Below are positions 48,314 to 61,200 of a stretch of 64,000 nt of DNA, one piece after another. A program made the translations under genes and the position numbers. The DNA lies in the NCBI GenBank assembly GCA_003254905.1, contig QANU01028113.1, positions 62,340 through 126,339 of the forward strand. Reading direction: 5' to 3'. The stretch is from Nissolia schottii. Lineage: Eukaryota > Streptophyta > Magnoliopsida > Fabales > Fabaceae. The notes below the pieces were generated by a model. It made no database searches, was not told the origin of the DNA, and saw only the letters and a list, made by a program, of their open reading frames with translations. How positions within the stretch are numbered: position 1 is the first letter of the stretch; the number at the start of each line of letters is the position of its first letter.

Positions 48314-48857
48314 TAGGAGTGTACTTTGGGTGAGTCAATCTATCAAACTCGCTTTACTCGAAACTAGTAGGCTTAGCTCGACATGAAGTTGATCAAGAAT
48401 TAGGTCGGAACTCACTTGACTTGGTACTTCGTCGATTGAGTGGTGATTTACTGAATTCTAAAATCGAATCACTCAATTATTTGACGAATATCCTTTTTTT
48501 TACTCAATGTAACCCAACTCAGCCTCATGCCCCATCACTGACCAAAAAAAAAAATTCTACCTAAATCAGCCCAAAAAGTCAATCAGAGGCTCTCACCAAG
48601 AAAAAAAAAAAGGAAAGAAACTCTCAAACGCAAAATAGAAGCCCCAACCCCTCTTAAATAATGACAAACAATTCTATAAAAAAAGTTACGATCACTCATC
48701 GATCCACTCGACTTGCCAAACAACCCAACAAATCAATTAAAGGCGGGTCACCTCATTTAAAATTGCACAACTCAACTCGTTCGACTCACTGTTGAGTTTT
48801 TCGGAGGGGTGAGTTCATCCGAAAAATATAACTTGAATTGGTTGACGTACACTCCTA
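48314..48857. mobile_element. Possible hAT-type MITE with TAGGAGTGTAC ends
   Basis: Perfect 11-bp inverted ends taggagtgtac (48314-48324) and gtacactccta (48847-48857) enclose 544 bp with no coding capacity. Subterminal cgactc and gagtc motifs occur on both sides. No clear 8-bp target duplication was seen. Confidence 0.5.
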
Positions 48858-49845
48858 TATGTACATCGATAGAGAGAAGATGATTTTAATTTTTTTTAAT
48901 ATTATATCTCGTTACATGCTCTTTCACGCAAAAACTCTTTTAGCATGTAGTATTTGTTTTTTTAATGAGGATCATGGAGAATCGAACTGTGATTATAATT
49001 ACACTAATACCATCTCAAAAATTATTTCTCCTAAAACTCTAAGCTTATAAGAAAAGACAATTTTAATGAATTTTTTTATATTATATCTCGTTATACAAAA
49101 CAACTGAATAAACGAAACTGTCACGTAGATACAACTCGGCTTCGTGGGAATGAGCCTCGTCAAAACCTTCGTGGGGAAAAGAGTATTCATTCAACCCAAT
49201 CAAAGAGTAGCAAAAGACAGACCTCAGAAAAATACAAGAACCAGCCCACCCAACACCCACCTAAGCAAAACATCCAATCCAAAACCCCTTGACCTGTGTT
49301 AATAGGACACAGCATGCCTTTTCACACAAGGCAAAAAGGTGTAGCTTGTCGGTAAAACAAAATCCAAATTATTTGAACACGCTTTAGTAATTAAAACAAT
49401 GGTGTTATTCATTGTATTTGAATATGTGAAATTTGTCGGTATAAATTTGCGTTGGTACATGATTGTTCAATTTCTTTTCGACAATTTGAAATTGATCCAA
49501 ATTAAACTCCAAAGTCTAAAGAGAGGAGATAAATACATTCAGAGGCAAAACAACACTTAAACACTCAAAATGAAATACACTTCACCACTCTACAACACTT
49601 AACAACCTTATTTGTTTGTATGTTTTGTTTTGAAAAAAAAAAAGTTTAAAAAATGTAGTCATAATTTTTATACGTAAAAATTATAACTAAACCTACACAA
49701 ATAATATCTTAATCACTGATACGAACCCAATAGGATACTATTACAAGATGCAGGAATGACAAAATGACATTAATAATAACAGTAATAAAAGTATTTTATT
49801 ATTATTGAGGGCATGCAACTACCTCTATGCCGCTTGAAAGTCCTG
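48858..49845. other. Intergenic DNA downstream of bHLH gene B
   Basis: No gene was recognised. The frames at 48838-49050 (plus) and 48999-49190 (minus) have no domains. The right end is the 3' flank of the minus-strand bHLH gene. Confidence 0.5.
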
Positions 49846-52800
49846 TCAATGTCCGTTTACAAACTTTTTCAATCTCTCACTTACTTTGGTTGCTTCAAAT
49901 TGAAAGACATTCTGAATCTACATATAAGATCAGAAACAAATCAAAGAGAGAAAAATGATAATAAATTGTGTTATGAAAGGTTAATTAAGTTCTTGAAAAA
50001 AAAATCTGTTAAGAAGGAACGCATAAAGGAATTAAAATCAGGGTTAAATATCTTTGTAGTTTTTAAAAAATTATAAATTTTGTATTTATCCTTGAAAAAA
50101 ATTTTGTTAAAAAATAGTCCCTGAAAATATGTTTGGTAGGATTTAGCCCCTAATGTTGGAATGAATCATTAACTACTGACGTGACAGTTAACTTGATCGT
50201 GTGATAGGTCACATGCATGATATGTGACCTTCTTAACCCAACCCTCTCTAGACCTGACCCACCCACTACCCATGACCCAAAATTAAAAACATAAAATAAT
50301 TAAAACTCTTCCCCATCCTCATATGATCGATCTCTAACTCTTCCCTTCCCAATCCCCAATCCCACCACACCACCTACCACCGCAACACCACCACGTCCAC
50401 TGCCGCCACCCCCACACCTCAGAAGAACTTACTACCTCAACCACAAGAACTTCACTACCAGAATCTACCACCACCACTAGCAAAAACAACACCACACCAC
50501 ACCACCACCACAACCCCCAAATCATCATCTCTCACTCTCTCCCATTCACCATCGCCAACAAAACCTACCACCACTAGCAGCAACATCAATAACAACACCA
50601 CACCACCACCACAACACCTGAAATCATCATCGCTCACTCAAATCTAGAAAAAAAAAAGACAGAAAAAAGACAACTAACTAGATCTCATAATTCTTACTTC
50701 CACTACAATAACAAAAAGCCCACCGCCGCCGCTATTACCACCACCATCAACAACAAGTACTTCTCTAGGAGCAACCCCACCATCCTCCTCCTCCCCACAG
50801 TCACCATCACAGCCCCCTCACACCTTCACCACCTCTCACCGTCAATTACTTCACAACGCCCTCTTCTTCCTCACCACCACCGTCCTCTTCCTCCTCACCA
50901 CCATCACGCTCACACAATCACCATTAACCATCAAACACAACATACAGAGAAAGAGAAAGAGAAAGAGAGAGAAAACAAATCTAGAGAGATAGTGTGACAG
51001 AGAGGAAGAGAGGTTTGTTGTCATCAGTAATTTGCCATGGTGGCGGCCCCTGAGCACAAAGAGTGAGTGAGAGAGAGAAAGAGAAAAGAAGAAATCGAGA
51101 GAGAAAGAGAGTGAGCGGAGAAAAAGAAAGATGAAATTGGGAGTTATGAATTTTTCTATTTTTATTTTATTTTTCTTTTTAATCTTTTTTTCATGGGCAT
51201 GGGTCTTGGGTCATATGGGTAGGTCGGGTTTTTGAAAAATGGATGAGTTGTATCGCGCGCAATGCACATAACAGCCCATTTCCAATGGTAAGGACTAAAT
51301 TCTACAAAAAATATTTTTCAGGGACTATTTTCTAACAAAAAATTTCTCAAGGATAAAACACAATTTGTAATTTCTTAGGGATCAAAAAACACATTTAACT
51401 ATACGTCAAGTTCACAATTTTTTTTAACAATACTTTCTTTTATATTAATGGTCACATGAAATTTTAGCAAATAAAATATTATACTACTAAATATATTACT
51501 GAAGATAATTTGGTCTATTAACAAAATTTATACTACTAGTAAGAACATTTATTTTTCTTTACGTATAACCCTAATAAATTAAAATGGAAGAATCCCTAAT
51601 ATACATACCTCCGCGTGCACAACATAAAACATTGAATCTCCAACCATTGAAGAATTTGCACTGCCGACCACAATGTTCTCTTCATGCAGTAGGCGAATAA
51701 TTTCATTGAAAATGAAGTCATTATCAAACCCACAAATCAAAACTACTTCTAGCAAGGAATCCATTTCATGAATCTTGATAATCGGTGATTTTATAAAACT
51801 TTCTTGAGTCTCAAAAGCATTGGAATAGAAACTATGAGATCTCATCTTTGATCCCATAAATACTAAGCTCTCTTTCTTCTCCTTTGCCATCTTTACCTTT
51901 TTCTCTAGGCTTTTAATATAGTTGATGGCCTCATCTATTTGTTCAACACGGGGTAATATTTGCTGCATTAATTAAATGAAAAGTTAATCAAATGAATATG
52001 AATCCTTTAAAGATTTACTAAGATTAATACTCCAATTTAAATTATGCACAAATATTAAAAAATATTAGAAAATATTAAAGTAAAGAAAAGAAAATGATAG
52101 TACTTTTAAAATTGTCAATATTTAACATTTCATTATCATTTGTTATCTCTTATTAGTACACCCTATCTCTTTGACTACTTACATTTAATAAATTTAATAT
52201 AGGTAAGTAAAATAAATAATTAATATTGTGTAAATTGAACCATTATTTATTGAAATGCCAATGTAGATATTTGAGAACAGAGGGAACAAGTTTTAAATGA
52301 CATTAAACACATTAAAAAGCCATCATCAACGAGAAATTCTTAACTGATATTATTAGAGAAAAATATTTCCTAAATCAATCATTACTCACCACATCATCAG
52401 TTTTGCAAAAGAAACAAAAGTTTGATTGATACACACTAATAATACGAAAGAATTTTATATTGTCGTTCAATCATTTATTACTATTATGTGAGATTTTTGA
52501 GATAGTGGGGTGGAACTTAACCACTTTTGTTAAAGTGAAAATACATATGATTAAATAATAGTATAAAACTATTTTAAATTGACACTAGAGGTGATACCAA
52601 ATCGATTTGTTTTAGTTTTGGAAGGAATTTGTATCTAAACCAATAATTTTTAATTGGATTGGTTTGGTTTTTGCCAATTTTTTTTTCACTAAATCCGAAT
52701 CGAACAGAATCGAACCAAACACTTATCCATGAATATATAATAATTTTAAAGTATAGAAAATTATAGCAAAAAGGAAAAAAGATCCAAAAAATTAGAAAAA

Positions 52801-53828
52801 TCAAAAGAAAAAAAATGATAAAATAAAAAAATAATACATAATAATATAATAAAGACTACGTTCCATGTCTCATGACGTAATCACAATCTTTAAATGATCT
52901 ATAAAAAGAAAATAACATTATTGTCCCACCAAACAATCAATATAGCCTAGCTAGTTGAAGCACTAGAGAACTCTGAATATTAGATTATGTGAAGTTAAAG
53001 CACTAGAGTTATGTAAGACTTGTGATGTCTTTTTTTTGTCAAAAAAAATTGTGATGTCTAATATTAGGGTTTTGTAGAGTTGTACTTGGGTTATGAGCTT
53101 AATGTTTGGATTGAGTGGGAGTGGGATGTTGGGTTAATTACTTTGGATTATCAGATTGGTTTGGTTTCACAATTGATTGGATTTGGTTCATTTTTTAATT
53201 CGATCATCCGATAATCCGAACCAAATCAAACCAAATAGATTAATTTGGTATGGATTGACTGAATTGAAAGGATTGGATCAATCCACTTTCAAACACTTAA
53301 TTAACAGTGCATACCGATTAAGCTCAACAAATAATGGACATATGGTTAAGGAAACTTTGTTTTTCGCTTAAGGAGGAAATTCACTATTGTGACATTGCAA
53401 TCCTCTGATTTCTTTATCTCTTTTACTCTCTCATTTTATTTCAATAACAACCAATGCTTCACGTGTAATAGGAGAGAAATGTACTTTTCCTCCATGGAGA
53501 AAGAAGGTAAGACTCAAAGGCTAAGAATATAAGAGTAATTAACCTACAAAACATGTAACAATTCCTGAATGAATTAGAGGAAAACAAAATCTTTTGCTCC
53601 AAGTTCACAAAAGAATCTCTCATATAAAACACATAATTTTGATTCCACGAATTATGAAGCCATTATATGAGGAGGGAGAGAGAGATAACAAACCCTAGGG
53701 TTGAAGTTAGGAAGAAGAGAGTTGAGCTTGTAACAAAGGTTCTTCATGTGGTTTCTTCTGTTTTTCTCTACCACCTTTCTTTGGACTTTGGCTGTAGAAG
53801 GTTGACCTGATTTCTGCTGATGAGCCAT
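49846..53828 (-). CDS. bHLH transcription factor paralogue (bHLH162-like), about 186 aa
   Basis: Exons are 53694-53828, 51609-51962 and 49846-49917, phase 0, with GT-AG introns of about 1.7 kb each. The start chosen is the ATG at 53828 (MAHQQKSGQPSTAKVQRKVV); an in-frame ATG upstream gives an unlikely extension. The bHLH reads VEKNRRNHMK, LCYKLNSLLP, then QIDEAINYIKSLEKKVKMAKEK. The ACT-like part reads LEVVLICGFDNDFIFNEIIR through VVHAE. Exon 3 (ATKVSERLKKFVNG) ends at a TGA just where gene A continues into its acidic C-terminus; sequence past the stop still weakly resembles gene A, so the tail was lost by decay. It is clearly a duplicate of the gene at 17355-18214, with the same strand and exon phases but much longer introns, one filled by a transposon. 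It may be functional or decaying. Confidence 0.8.
50042..51400. mobile_element. Mutator-like inverted-repeat element in intron 2 of bHLH gene B
   Basis: The left end ggttaaatatctttgtag and the right end (reverse complement agttaaatgtgttttttgat) extend as imperfect inverted repeats for about 100 bp, including mirrored gtatttatccttg and caaggataaaacac. The core (about 50220-51130) is rich in accaccacc and gagagaaag runs, which create long empty frames. No transposase is present. The end sequence is of a type very common in legume genomes. Confidence 0.6.
51963..53693 (-). other. Intron 1 of bHLH gene B
   Basis: This 1.7-kb AT-rich intron is far longer than the roughly 100-bp counterpart in gene A. 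Between about 52575 and 53305 it carries loosely mirrored ccaaatc and gatttgg-type sequence that may be an old MITE, with no firm ends. Confidence 0.5.
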
Positions 53829-53969
53829 TGATATATACTCTGGAACTAATCTGAACTTAGTAGGATTTAGGGGTTGGGGGGAGGAGAAAAGTATCTGCAT
53901 GAACACTACTGCATATATGGACGGTAATTGGAATGAATAGTGATTGGCAACGCGGTTTCGCCTTTAACC

Positions 53970-53976
53970 TTATATA
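53970..53976 (-). promoter_or_regulatory. TATA box of bHLH gene B
   Basis: The minus strand reads ctatataagg about 145 bp upstream of the chosen ATG (53828). It is a good core-promoter match and suggests the promoter is preserved. Confidence 0.45.
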
Positions 53977-54102
53977 GAAGGATGGATGCGTAATGATTAA
54001 GCATACAACAAGCGGCCAAATTGGAAAGCATCACTTCTTCTTTTGTTGGTAACGTCAGCCTAAAACGTTAGCTTCCAAATCATCATGACTTGCTAGTTTT
54101 AA

Positions 54103-54942
54103 GGGTGGGTGTGTTTGAAATCAAATAATGTGAAAAATAATTTGATTTCTAAATAAATTTTTAGGTTTGGTATTTTTACAAAAAGGAATTAATTTATTTT
54201 TTAAAATTTATGAAAATTCAATTTGTTTACTTTAGAAATCTTATCATTAATTTGGAATTAATTTTAGTTTGACATAAAAATTACTTTATTTCTATTCAAC
54301 TGACAAAATTTACTAATTAGATCATCTCCACCGAATCAAAACTATTAAAATTTATTATCACTAAAGACTATTTTATTCCTATTAAATTTAAAATTTCACA
54401 ATAAACTATGCATAACCTAAAAAAAATATTTTGTTTTCAAAATAATTAATTTCAAACAAAAAAATTTAGATTTTTTTTGAAAACATATATTTTTTTTAAA
54501 AATTTCATTTTTTTAAAAAATATATTTTAAATGTTTCTTTTCAAAAGAAATTTTTTTCCCATTTTTTAAATTTAAATTTATTTTTTAAAATATTTTATTT
54601 TATCCCATTTTTTAATTTTTCAAAAAATAAATTTTTACAAAAAATTTATTTTATCTAAAAAAAATCAGTATTTTTTTCCAATTAATAGTTTTTTGAAAAA
54701 TATTTTTGTAAAAATGATTTTAATTTTTTAATTCCTATTTTAATAAGGGTAAAAATATAAATTAACCAAACTAAATCAAATCAATTTTTATTTTAATGAA
54801 TTTCAAACATGGTAATTGATTTCTAAATTAATCACAATCTCATCTTATGTATTTGATTCCAAAAATGGTGATTAATTTGCAATTCAATTCAAATCATTTT
54901 GAATTAAATAATTTTTCATTTCATTTGATTTCAAACACATCC
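54103..54942. mobile_element. Tourist-like (PIF/Harbinger) MITE
   Basis: The inverted ends are gggtgtgtttgaaatcaaat on the left and, as the reverse complement of the right end, ggatgtgtttgaaatcaaat. A TAA target duplication flanks them (54100-54102 and 54943-54945). The 840-bp core is extremely AT-rich, with no coding capacity. Confidence 0.65.
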
Positions 54943-54945
54943 TAA

Positions 54946-55589
54946 AATTGACAACTTCCATCAATTTGGTCCCTAAACTTTCAAAATCATTAAAACTATT
55001 CACAAAGTTGTATAAGCATCTATATTTAACTGTTAGTTTTTAAATATTTTATTTGCATCAGTTTTTAATCGCCACTATATTTAAATTTTAAATTTTAATT
55101 TTTTCAATTTTTTTTTAAATTTTTTTTTATTTGATGCATAATATCATACATTCAAACTATAAATAGGGTCAATGTCATAACTATGAATACAAGTATGAGA
55201 GGAGCTTTGGCAATGTTAGAATTAATTAGAAAAATAACTAAACTCTCTTGAACATTGAATTTCAGATAGTAGTTGTGCATATAGTAAACATTTAAAACCT
55301 GAGTCTCTTAATGAACAGTTTTTTTCCTTCTTTAATTAACAATTACATTGAGGAATGATAGTTGAAAAGCGGTCAAAGGTAGAGGAAACACAAAGAAGGA
55401 GCTTCACATAATATAGAGAATCACAAAGGTCATGCTCTCAAAGGTGCATATACAAGAATCATATGACCAAAGGTCATGCTCTCATACGAACTCATGAAGG
55501 TAAGTTAACCTAACCTCACCAGATGTACTCTATTTTGTAAAGGACTTTAAATCTTGAAAGAATATGACCAGCTATGCATTTCCAAACCA
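54946..55589. other. Intergenic DNA
   Basis: No gene or bounded repeat was recognised. The right part contains two copies of a short phrase, aaaggtcatgctctca (near 55425 and 55469). Confidence 0.45.
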
Positions 55590-58200
55590 TCACCAGTTAC
55601 AGTGTTGGCGAGGTTTCTCTCCAAATCTGCAGACAAAGAAGCCTCATTCTTTAGACTCCTTTGAAAACAAATGGCCTTCAACTAGACAGCAGAATACGAG
55701 ACCGCACCCTAGGAGCTCAAGCAATTCTTAGCATCCCGGCAATGCTTACCAAATCTAAACCAAGAGTCACGTTCCACGTTTACTTATCTGTATCGGACAA
55801 GGCCCTCATCTTGGTGGTAGTCCTAAAAAGACAAGGTCTAAGGGTCGGTATACTACACTAGCAAGGTCCGACAAGGACCAGAGCTTCGATACCAAAAGAT
55901 AGAAAAGATGGCTTTAGCTTTGGTTTTCACGACGAAAAAGTTGAGGCACTACTTCCAGAGCCACCATGTAGTGGTTTGGACAGGATTTTGTGATAGGGGG
56001 ATTTTATGCCCCACTTTATTCCTCCATAATTGAACTTTGCAGCCTAAAAATGTGAAGCTTAACATTTAAATTACCTTGTTTTGCACAGTGTCCTCTTTGA
56101 GCCCAATTGTGAAAATTGTTGCTTAATTTTGCTCTTTACGTTGTTTATGTATTTGGGTCATAACATGAACTATAGAAATGAGACTCTTTCAAGTATTATA
56201 TTTTATGAAAGATAAGAGGAAGCTAAACAACTCTCGTGAACATATGGAAAGCTGAATCAATTGTCTACTTGGTTGTTTTTAGCCCGAAAGTTAGAACAGT
56301 GATGCTGAAATTTCAGATTGGAGCTTCAACAAAGATTAGGACATAACTTCTTCACGTAATGTCCGAAAAAGGCCATATTTGAGTCTATTTCATTATCTTC
56401 AACTTTCATGAAGACATTGAAAGCAAATTCAGAATGTTAGGACCGCTACAATGTAGTTTTAACCGTTGCAATGCTTGTGTCACAGTTAACTGCTGCAGTG
56501 CTTGTGTTTTAGTGAACCGCTGCAACATTGTTTTGTGCATTGCAACGATGGTCCATGGTGATATCAACGCTGGTGTAGTTTGAAACCCTAATTCAAGTGC
56601 CCTGGGTTTATAAATAGGCTTAAGATGAAGAGGAGAGGCATCGTTTGCTACTTTTTGCACCTCTCTCTCTATATATATATATATTTTTTTGCACTCTAGT
56701 GATTGTTAGCTTAGGGGTTTGGCTGTTATTTTAGTTTATTAGAGGATTCTTAGAGCATTTGCATTGACACGCAATCTCCCTGTTGCTATCACATTCAAGT
56801 ATTTACTTCAGGTATTTATTAAGGTTCTTTTTTATTTAATTCTCTGTTTATTTTTTAGCTTCTTCTCTTTAATCTATGAGTTTGCATCCTCTACCCATTG
56901 GGGAGTAGTTTCTTAAAACTTTGCAAATGGTAATTCTAGGATTAAGATTAATTTGAGGTTTTTGTGCTTAATGGATGATCATGATTCTCCCTCCTTATTT
57001 TTTAATTAATAACATAGCAATTATTTGATGTTAGTTAGGGATAATTCTAAATTAATAGATCTTGACGATTGTAGGATTTGTTAAATTAGGATTTCATGGG
57101 ATTGGTTATTCAAATTGATTAATTAGGATTAAGAAAACTGGCAAAAGGAATTTGGGATTAATCTGACTAGAGTAAGTTTTGTAATTGGCTGAGAAAATTA
57201 ATATAGGTAATTAAGACCGAGATAATGGTTGTTAATGATTGTACTAGTTAATTCATAGGAGAATGTGATCGTGATCTCCATAGAAAAATTGCATGTTAGT
57301 TGAAGATCTTTAGCTAATAAACTACAATACTTTCATGAAAATTAATTTTAGGACCGATGATAATTAATCCTCGATCTATGAAAAACCGTGTGCATGGTAC
57401 TTTTTGTTTTTATTTTGTTTATTTTTTATTTTAATCGTGACAAACTTTCAATCGCCCCATTTATTTTATTTAAATAGAATATAATTGAATTACTTGTAAT
57501 TCCTTGAAAGTAGACCTAGGTTAGTCTCCTTTGCTACATTTTTTTAGTTACTTAGTCATTTATAAATTATTATTTTATTACGCGCTAAAATTGTGATTCC
57601 CCATCCGACAAGTACTAAAAAGTCCCAAGTTAGCTGGAAGAATGATCAAAAAGTCAGTGAAATTCTTAGAATTTAGTAGAGAGTATCAGCCTAGAGGCCC
57701 ATTAAGGTACAAGCCTTGCAGACTTCATTATTGAGTTACCTCCAGTTGAAGCCACAGTGTCAAATATGACATAATGGACGTTGTTCATGGATGGCTCCTC
57801 AAATGTGAAAGGGAGTGGCACAGATATTATCCTTGAAGGAACGAAACCAATGGTATCAACATATAGTAGTCCCTCCGATTCGCCTTTAAGACAAGCAACA
57901 ACCAAGCATAGTATGAGGCGTTGATAGCAGGTCTCAAGTTAGCCTGTCAGTTTAGAGAAGAATGGGTCACAGTCAAAGGAGACTCACAATTCACTATAGG
58001 GCAGGTTTAGGAAAAGTTCCAAGAAAAGGAGCGGCAACTAATAAAATATCTTCATAAAGTTCAAGGCCTGATGAGAAAATTCAAACACTGCCAGATGGAG
58101 CACATCCTGAGAGAAGATAACGACAAAGCCAACCTTTTATCCAACTTGGAAAGTTCAAAAACTAGAAGTTGCAATATTCTGTAAATCAGGAGGTCTTGGA
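55590..58200 (+). mobile_element. Tat-type Ty3 pol fossil split by another element
   Basis: The left part (about 55590-55975) is the C-terminal region of a Ty3 reverse transcriptase and its connection (RFLSKSADKEASFFRLL, KIEKMALALVFTTKKLRHYF). The right part (about 57605-58165) continues with LAGRMIKKSVKF, then the Tat-specific second RNase H (LFMDGSSNVKGSGTDIILEG, KYLHKVQGLMRKFKHCQ). The two parts are separated by about 1.6 kb of unrelated sequence. The element is broken with many breaks and is old. No LTR of its own was identified. Confidence 0.7.
55990..57610. mobile_element. Probable solo LTR inserted in the Tat-type fossil
   Basis: The insertion begins near tgtgatagggggatt and ends near ccccatccgaca, giving loosely inverted TGT/ACA ends. 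It carries a TATA box (tataaatagg, about 56610). A (TA)n run lies at about 56671-56685. There is no coding content and no firm target duplication. The LTR reading rests on the end sequences, the promoter and the way it splits a pol frame. Confidence 0.45.
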
Positions 58201-61200
58201 AAGTACCAACGTGGAGAAGGAAGAATTAGTCCTCACATCTTCGGTAATGCCCAACAGTTAGCAGTTGCCCATTCAAGCATATTAGCCATAGGAGAGTTCC
58301 CTTTGGATTAGGATGAAGCGAAGCACATGAGGAGGACCTCGAGCTTTTACGATGAGGCTTAACCCATCCTCTCCTCCAATGCCTGGATTCTGACGAAAGC
58401 AATAAAATATTATATAATGAGTGGGAATTCATTAACTCCAAGAATAAGTCATCGTATACTTAAAAAAATTTTGTGGACATTGAACTTAATCAATTCAACT
58501 GTTGAATTGAAAGTTTCTATCTAATGGATTAGGCTCATAAAATTTCATTCAATTTAAAATTCATTTGATACGTCATCTTTTTCACTTTACTTTAACGTGT
58601 AATATGATTTTAAAAATATGAATAAAGTATTGACTATTATATTTCATATCTATTGTTATCCATTTTTTTTAAAAATCGGTATGGTTGATCTTCAATACAT
58701 TGTCACATAATTCAATGGTCACCTTTATTAAATTCAATGTCCATAAAGTTATTGAGCGAAGTAAGTATATCATAGCTTACTTCTAGAGTCAATAAATTCT
58801 CTCTCTATATTAATATAATGAAGTGATCCACAGGTTGATTCGTGGACCTTATGGGTTGAGCTCGTTAAACCCACATGACAGACAAAAACCCGCTTGTAAA
58901 TGAATTAACAATTTAACTAGTCCTAATCCATGCAAATTGAGCAATTTGCGGGTTGGTCCATGGCCATGACCGATATGCCTACCTTTAATCCTTAAGAACT
59001 TCCACATATTATTGTGTCACCCACTTGCACTTCATTAGCAAGTTCACGATGTTCAAACATGGGGAAGGGCAGGCTGAGTTGACTCTGGCCTGGTGTGGTA
59101 AGCTTTTTGAGAAAGTGTTTCCACTTTTAAAAGTATAAATTAATTTTTTGTGTTTGATAAATAGAAAAACTAGCAAACTTTTGCTCCTAGCTTTTAAGAG
59201 CCAAAAGTGTTTTTTGAGAGTTCTCAACAGAGGCTTCTTAGAGTTGATTCTGGTTCTATAAAATTTAAAAAAATTCAAACAAACTTAAACTTAATAAATT
59301 TTTAATTTTGTCATTTAATAATTAATTAAACATTAAAATAAAAATGATCTTTTACTATTTATATATTATAATTATTTTATATTTTAAGAGTAATTTAATG
59401 ATATATTTATCAAAAATTATTTTTATGACTTCAGCTTACTGACATCATTTTTTGTATTATTTTACTAAATAATATTACTATAATTTTTTAACAACAATTT
59501 TTAGAAAGCTTAATAATTTTTTCAAAAATCATATGTAGGGGGAGCGTGACTTTCGGACGATGTTTCTCGATAGAATCAATTATTGGCTCATGGTGGAGTT
59601 TTGAAGTTTACCTTGCTACGTAAGCAACAGTGCAAGCTTCACGTGTTAATTTGATGACATACATTGGTGCTAATTTTCAGTAGTAAAATAAATTTATGAA
59701 TTATTGGTGATATATATCCTATCCTAAGTAGTAGTAATTGTTTGCTTTGATAAATTATTGACAGAGTTAATTATATTTTCTTTAACTTCATATTGTTGGT
59801 AATTACTAAAGTGAACGGAAAGATGTAAAAAGTGAAAATATAATACTTAATTTGATTATTTAAATAATTAAAATATACAACCATTATCTGAATGGCAGAC
59901 TAGTAACAATGCAACATGTCTGCTGTAACATGTAGCAGCATGTAAGGATGTTCTTTACCATACGCTGGCTTTGAGGTCCATGATTTTATACACCAAAAAT
60001 TCTCGGGTTTGATTGTTGTAACTGCAATTAGAAGTTTTGACACTATGATTTTGGTTTATGCGGAATAAATACGAATGCGACAAGGAGATTTATAATGACA
60101 TTGTCTTGCGGCCGCAGACCTTGTTGAAAATGAAAATTGAATTAACAATTTTGTGCGCTAGATTATACTGGCATGTTCGCAGAAATGAGAGAACCATACT
60201 CTCTAAAATGGATATCTACAATGTGAATTTCTAAGTGGATAGAAATATATATATATATATTTTTTTGCATTCAACTGCATTAAATTTACTTTGAACTTTA
60301 ACTTTAACCTAATTACTTCTTAAACTTTCATTATTGTTACAATAGAGTCTTATATTAAATGGTTGTTAACTAATCAATGGAAAATTGACTAGAATCGTTT
60401 ATTTTTATTAAATTACAACCCCCAATAATTTTTTTTTTCAATTTCATTATTTATTTTTTTAATTTTAAAATTTTTAAAAATAAAATGAAAATAAATAAAA
60501 TTTTGAACTTTAATTTCTCTAAAAGTAGATGAAAAATAGTTACAATTTTTTTTCTTTAGAATACAGGTTTGGACCCATTTGCATCACTAGATTAACAAGG
60601 AGAATTAGGAAGCTTAATCAGAGGATTATTAGGCATTCGGTCTTCCCATGCACCTTAAGGAAAGGAAATACAAGAATGATATTTCTTAAAGATTCCTTGA
60701 GTAATGCATGAGGAATGTTAGGGGAACTATTTGAGGATATGGACAGAGAATTTGAGGATTGACAGATATCTCTTTGACCAACCAAAAGACCCAACGAAGA
60801 TTCATCGGTCAAGGACCTCTTCTTAAGATGCTACTAGTGCAACAAGGACACCCTCCCTACACCTAGACACAACCTATTTTTTTAGTCTAAGAGCTGTCTT
60901 GTTTCCCTAATTAGGAGAACTTGGTCACCAGGACAAGAAACTTGTATTCACCAAAGAAGGTGTTTTGACGGGTAACAACATGAAAAAGGGGTTTTGTTCC
61001 TTTGTTCCTTTATAGGTTAAGAGAAAGGGACAAGAAGGGGAAGAATGATTTTTTCTTAGCTAGTTGGACCATAAAAATGGCGGGGAACACACATGAGAAA
61101 GACTAGATTTTTCAAATCCAAAGGGAACCCTCCTTACTTATTCTTCTTATTTCTTGAGCCAAAACACACAAACAAATACCCACAGACTAGAAAATAACAG

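Noticed and set aside
50334-51057. Valine/tryptophan-rich minus-strand frames
   Set aside because: They read accacc and cct low-complexity DNA in the core of an intronic transposon.
52575-53305. MITE in intron 1 of bHLH gene B
   Set aside because: The mirrored ccaaatc and gatttgg sequence is suggestive, but no clean inverted ends or target duplication could be fixed.
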